Assembly: GCA_002339015.1 (NCBI GenBank)
Contig: DDJC01000029.1
Span: 1-35,352, forward strand
Reading direction: 5' to 3'
Origin: Burkholderiales bacterium UBA1834
Lineage (GTDB): Bacteria > Pseudomonadota > Gammaproteobacteria > Burkholderiales > Burkholderiaceae_C
Length of the DNA: 35,352 nucleotides
Each line of letters opens with the position of its first letter. The first letter of the stretch is position 1. This document shows positions 32,401-35,352 of the stretch, piece after piece. The notes beneath the pieces are model-generated. The model saw nothing but the letters and a program-made list of their open reading frames with translations, searched no databases and was not told where the DNA came from. A program made the translations under genes and the position numbers.

Positions 32401-35352
32401 TTCGGCTGGACGCACTCGTTTAACCAGCACTTGATCTTCAAGGATGACAACGCCAACGGTTCGACGGACACGGAGGACACCGATGGCAAGTTCAGCTCTG
32501 CCATCTGGGTGGACGGGAGTGGAGGAGAGACGCATTTTCCAGCCAGGCTTGTCGTGCCGCGTACATGCCCACCCGAGAGGGCCTGCAACCATTCCGTGAT
32601 TTCGATTCCGGTTGGTGCATCGCCGAACTATGCGGAATATCAGTCTCCTCCGGGCAGCCAGTATTCACTGCGTGAAGCTTCTGCGGCCGAGTTCCACGTG
32701 CAGCACCGTGACGGATCCGTCTACGTGTTCGAGGGGTTCGGGCAGCGGACCAGCGCGCAGCTGATCGATCTTCGCCTGAATCTGCTTCGGATCCAGAACC
32801 GCAATGGTTCGACCATTAACCTGAACTACGACGCCAGCAAGCGCTTGTCCACTGTCACGGACGGAAGCAGAACACTGACGTTCACTTACGACGGCGCATC
32901 GACACGGATCCGGGACGTGACCGACGGGCTGGGCCGTAAGCATGTCTATGCCTACGACGGCAATGGAAACCTGGAAAAGATGTGGAAGCCCGGTGTAGCC
33001 ACGACAGCCACGCCGTCCATGGCCTACAGCTATCACACGAGTGCCGATGGCGCCAACCTGGACCACGCCATGAAGCGCTTCACGCCTGCGCGTGGCAATT
33101 ACATGGAGTTCGCGTATTACCCCAACGGGCGCGTGCAGCGGCATGTCAATGCCAAGGGAGAGGCCATGTCCTTCTCCTACAACGACTTCCGGCGAGAGAC
33201 CGTCCAGATCAACGAGCGTGGCCACGAGCGGCGCTTCTTCTTCGATCAGAACGGCATGATGATCAAGTCCATCGAAGAAAACATGGGCAGCCGCAGCTTC
33301 ACCTATGGTGCGGCCGACTCCGATCAGCGCTTCCAGGTCCAGGAGTCCATCGACACGCGAGGGGCCAAGACCTCCTATGTGCATGATTCTCTCGGCAATC
33401 TGACGAAGACCACCTATCCGTCAGGCCGCACGGAAGAGCGCTCGTACTTCGATACCTATGGCCAGCCCGGCAAGATCAAGGATGTGCGTGGCCTGTACAC
33501 GCTGTTCAAGTACGACGCCAATGGCAACGTGTTGGAGCAGATCCGGCTGAACTCGGGTTACGGCGCAACCGTCAGCCCTGTTTACTACGCCCCAACCCCT
33601 GCAGAAGCCAAGGCGCAGATCAAGGCATGGACCATCAATACCTACCATGTCAACGGCAACCTGTTGACGAGCAAGCAGGTCCGCAACCTGGAAACCAAGG
33701 AGGGGCCGTTGGTGGAGTATGGCTATGAAGCCACCAACACCTACCGCAACAAGATCACCCGCAAGGGCGACAAGAACGGCGACGGCGTGATCGGCGCCAC
33801 CGAATTCGACACGGCCAACTTGGTGCCGGACGCGGTGGGACAGACCAAAACGGGCATCGACGGCCGTTGGGAAACCGTCACCTACGACTATGACGAACAA
33901 GGGCGCGTCAAAACCGTGACCAACGCCGCTGGCGTGACCACGCGGATTGAATACGACGCCAATGGCAATGTCAAGCTGCAGAAGCTGGAGGCCACGCTGG
34001 CGGGTATGGTGCGCCAGTTGCAGGCCACTTCGCACGAGTACGACCTGGCCGACCGCAAGGTGCGCACGAGCGCCCTGGGCATGAGCGCCGCCTTCGAGTA
34101 CGACGCCGCTGGCAATCTGGTCAGCCAGACCGATCCGGATGGCCGCACGCTGACCTACACCTATGACGAGATGAACCGCCTCACCGAGGCAGCCGACAAG
34201 GAAGGCAACCGCGTCGCCAGGACGCTGGATGTCGACGGGCGCCCGCTGTCCGTGACGGACGCCAATGGCCTCACGACCACCTACACCTATTGGGATGCCA
34301 GCCGGGACTTCCGCGTCAAGCGCGTGACCCATCCGAAATCGGCCAGCTTTGCCAGTGGCCGCACGGTGGAGTACGACTACGACGAGGCCGGTAATGTCAA
34401 GAGCACCAAGGTGTTCCCGGCAGACGGCGGCGTCGCGCGTGAAACGCTGAGCACCCATGACGAGTTGAACCGGCCTGTCCGGGTGGTGGGGCCTGTCGTG
34501 GCCGATCCGGCCAGCGGCAACATCCGCCGCGTCACCAAGTACACCTATGACAACCTGGGCCGCCTGACCGATGTGCACGCGGGCCGGACAGATGCCGCCG
34601 GCAACAACGCCACGGCCGACGTGGTGACCTTGCAGGCCCGTTATGCCTACGATGACTTCGGCCGCAAGCTCAAGGACATCGACGGTGCGGGCCGCGCCTG
34701 GGTGTACACCTACAGCACCGCTGGTGACGTGCTGACCACCACCGATCCGCGCGGCAAGCAGACCACCCAGCAATGGCTGGCGGGCGGCTATCTCAAGCAG
34801 CGCCAGAACGAGGTGGGCACGGTGACCTACACGCGCGACGTGCTGGGCCTGCCTACGCGCGTGGTCAACACCAACCCGTCTTACACGCAGGATTTCACCT
34901 ACAACACCCAGCGCCGCCTGCAAAGCGTGCGCGACAGCCGTGGCGCCAAGACATTGAGCTACGAGTACAGCAAGGCGGGCCAGCTCAATGCCATGCGCGA
35001 CAGCGAGGGGGGTGAAACCAACTACCTGTACGACGGCGCGGGCCGCCTGATCGGCCTGTGGGCGGCCAATTACGATTACCTCACCTTCGCATACGACAAG
35101 GGTGGCCGCCTGGCCGAACGCTGGTCGCCCAATGGCGTGAAGGCCGAGTTGGCCTACAACGACGATGGCACGCTGGCGAGCATCCGCCACGTGGTGGCGG
35201 GGGCCGAGAAGGCCAAGCACAGCTATCTGTATGACGCCTGGGGCAACCGCAAGGAGCACGCCGAGAACCTGGCAGGTACCGAGCTGAAGTACGGGTATGA
35301 ATACGATGCGCTCAACCGCCTGGTCAAGGCGCAATACACGCAGGGCACGACG
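29449..35352 (+). CDS. Rhs-repeat protein with transglutaminase-like and DUF6531 domains (3'-partial)
   Basis: The frame opens at the ATG at 29449 and runs off the window, giving at least 1,968 residues. A signal peptide ends near AAMAAHQD. A helical region (about 30-165) precedes a transglutaminase-like domain (about 263-410): the third catalytic position Asp lies in HRWIPLDASFK and the His in FRTFHVWVQACVPY, but the Cys position reads GNAFDHASLL, so the nucleophile is missing. After a long unassigned region and a Tyr/Gly/Asn-rich linker (about 870-935), GDPVNMVTGNMYHNETD near 938 marks the DUF6531 domain, followed by many YD/RHS repeats (for example YTYDEMNRLTEA and YEYDALNRLVKA). The family includes surface and polymorphic-toxin scaffolds whose tip varies; that tip lies outside this window, as does any immunity gene. 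Confidence 0.9.
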   Translation, partial: MSQCNLSKVAASVLLASSVALAASAAMAAHQDVAPIPADVIDAVVNRPVGPKAVMAEQFAQAVKQMRAALSRHAGKASELSPPQTAGYLASARSDLAAQKAALSSIQIELSRSFKSAPATQAARGELAQLESALARASRANTVDELRASVSMALALLQRYELANERDQAAAPPAHPTLLTLTPYQLLPLPAAQSQPPYASTGFNGSPGVVTAAAGNAVLLPTPAEAASCSYTAADLDKTREEVNSVKYPELAALAKSLDYSPVKIFDYVYKTVDYKYNYFGSLKGAYGTYLTKQGNAFDHASLLVALLRASNIPSRYVFGNVEITDAAPAGANGRVNRWLGTKGYVASRIVHQFASGGAPMLVNNASGQAIGFRTFHVWVQACVPYANYRGSVLSNRGHRWIPLDASFKDKTYQPGIANTVGFDLGGFLARRTNGADSLPHEKFLKDIEASVRSTHPGKGMNDVPYKGRINPIPFDILPATLPYKVQSFVDVGGGISDPASMPDKFRQTLKIVVSNPANGVLVERSVPLVEGLFQRMTLSFKGADATYQARIDSWRNNSSMDSPEPTCAPGSSTRVVPSIKFDGVEVAAGAAANSLDFCVNNARMAMYVSVPHLTCNLGAGTTSEGCVNRTQFANIEGANLYALMAYGDHASTEFLQKRISRLQASIRSSLTAPNANPDEIEGEFLNIVAQKFGRYLNDASNKIADYTSRSIALTGIHLGVTKAKSKISYVFDQPFALNRKGFVIDVPGGQSNYVDLSNGTFQTDLFFLSGRSLSALESYVWQENARTDAVSTIRGLQFANETGNTVLTLNTASWASESPKLSYPAAHVQTLKAHVDQGATVYAPRTSITYDNWTGNVYITEKGTGQPSAGYAISGGYSGGYTTANPINYNYNPITNTGYGYIKPPSLPTFNSVVNSYSPPPVVNSYVNYGSTLGNTYSGDPVNMVTGNMYHNETDVDIPLRAGQRMVFQRAYNSRKAVDGPLGFGWTHSFNQHLIFKDDNANGSTDTEDTDGKFSSAIWVDGSGGETHFPARLVVPRTCPPERACNHSVISIPVGASPNYAEYQSPPGSQYSLREASAAEFHVQHRDGSVYVFEGFGQRTSAQLIDLRLNLLRIQNRNGSTINLNYDASKRLSTVTDGSRTLTFTYDGASTRIRDVTDGLGRKHVYAYDGNGNLEKMWKPGVATTATPSMAYSYHTSADGANLDHAMKRFTPARGNYMEFAYYPNGRVQRHVNAKGEAMSFSYNDFRRETVQINERGHERRFFFDQNGMMIKSIEENMGSRSFTYGAADSDQRFQVQESIDTRGAKTSYVHDSLGNLTKTTYPSGRTEERSYFDTYGQPGKIKDVRGLYTLFKYDANGNVLEQIRLNSGYGATVSPVYYAPTPAEAKAQIKAWTINTYHVNGNLLTSKQVRNLETKEGPLVEYGYEATNTYRNKITRKGDKNGDGVIGATEFDTANLVPDAVGQTKTGIDGRWETVTYDYDEQGRVKTVTNAAGVTTRIEYDANGNVKLQKLEATLAGMVRQLQATSHEYDLADRKVRTSALGMSAAFEYDAAGNLVSQTDPDGRTLTYTYDEMNRLTEAADKEGNRVARTLDVDGRPLSVTDANGLTTTYTYWDASRDFRVKRVTHPKSASFASGRTVEYDYDEAGNVKSTKVFPADGGVARETLSTHDELNRPVRVVGPVVADPASGNIRRVTKYTYDNLGRLTDVHAGRTDAAGNNATADVVTLQARYAYDDFGRKLKDIDGAGRAWVYTYSTAGDVLTTTDPRGKQTTQQWLAGGYLKQRQNEVGTVTYTRDVLGLPTRVVNTNPSYTQDFTYNTQRRLQSVRDSRGAKTLSYEYSKAGQLNAMRDSEGGETNYLYDGAGRLIGLWAANYDYLTFAYDKGGRLAERWSPNGVKAELAYNDDGTLASIRHVVAGAEKAKHSYLYDAWGNRKEHAENLAGTELKYGYEYDALNRLVKAQYTQGTT

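Noticed and set aside
33421..35334. 637-codon open frame antisense to the Rhs gene
   Set aside because: It mirrors the codon bias of the sense Rhs frame, has no ribosome site and no domain; the sense frame carries clear YD repeats.
1..35352. tRNA, rRNA or riboswitch genes
   Set aside because: I looked for tRNA-like arms (GTTCGA loops with CCA-proximal stems) and conserved rRNA strings on both strands and saw none that I could support by eye.

Overview
The window reads as chromosomal DNA of a Burkholderiales betaproteobacterium. The order RNB exoribonuclease, TonB-like protein, aroE, mtgA, the MCE/Mla-type lipid transporter and the strong GC bias at third codon positions would fit the Comamonadaceae/Sphaerotilaceae (Aquabacterium, Leptothrix or Roseateles-like). 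This placement is inferred from gene content and style; no marker gene is present to confirm it.

Layout. (1) Bases 1 to about 4,330 are an accessory segment with less strict codon bias. It is bracketed by arrays of short repeats pointing inward (45-170 and 4059-4155), like the multi-repeat ends of Tn7-, Mu- or IS21-type elements, but no transposase is visible. Its cargo is a GIY-YIG-like small protein, a truncated RloC-like ATPase, two unknown membrane proteins and a frameshifted gene with ADP-ribosyltransferase-like features. A C-terminal gene fragment abuts the right end. (2) About 4,300-8,000 is a GC-rich mosaic: a multispanning membrane protein, a second repeat array (5437-5560), an LprI-like secreted protein, coding debris and a hybrid response regulator/histidine kinase. 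(3) 8,174-13,311 holds a YbhP-type phosphatase/nuclease, a DUF1345 protein, a YihY/BrkB protein, a general-stress PPOX-fold protein and an AsmA-family protein. (4) 13,392-19,767 carries a small unknown gene, DUF1328, a compact six-gene operon on the minus strand (ferritin-like, outer-membrane barrel, MlaE, MlaF, MlaD, PqiC-type lipoprotein), CsbD and a small membrane protein. (5) 19,785-26,392, all on the minus strand, is housekeeping: mtgA, aroE, TonB-like, RNB exoribonuclease, YqiA-type esterase and a periplasmic glycerophosphodiesterase preceded by a good Pho-box match. (6) 26,580-35,352 is a plus-strand pair of large exported proteins: a squalene-cyclase-like/FG-GAP/ASPIC protein, then an Rhs-type protein (at least 1,968 residues, running off the window) with a degenerate transglutaminase-like domain.

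How parts work together. The MCE operon probably moves lipid between inner and outer membrane, and its co-transcribed barrel is a candidate outer-membrane partner. DUF1328, CsbD, the ferritin-like protein, the PPOX-fold protein and AsmA suggest a stress and envelope-maintenance neighbourhood. The large exported pair at the right end is the best candidate for an undescribed system; its function and the Rhs C-terminal end cannot be judged from this window.
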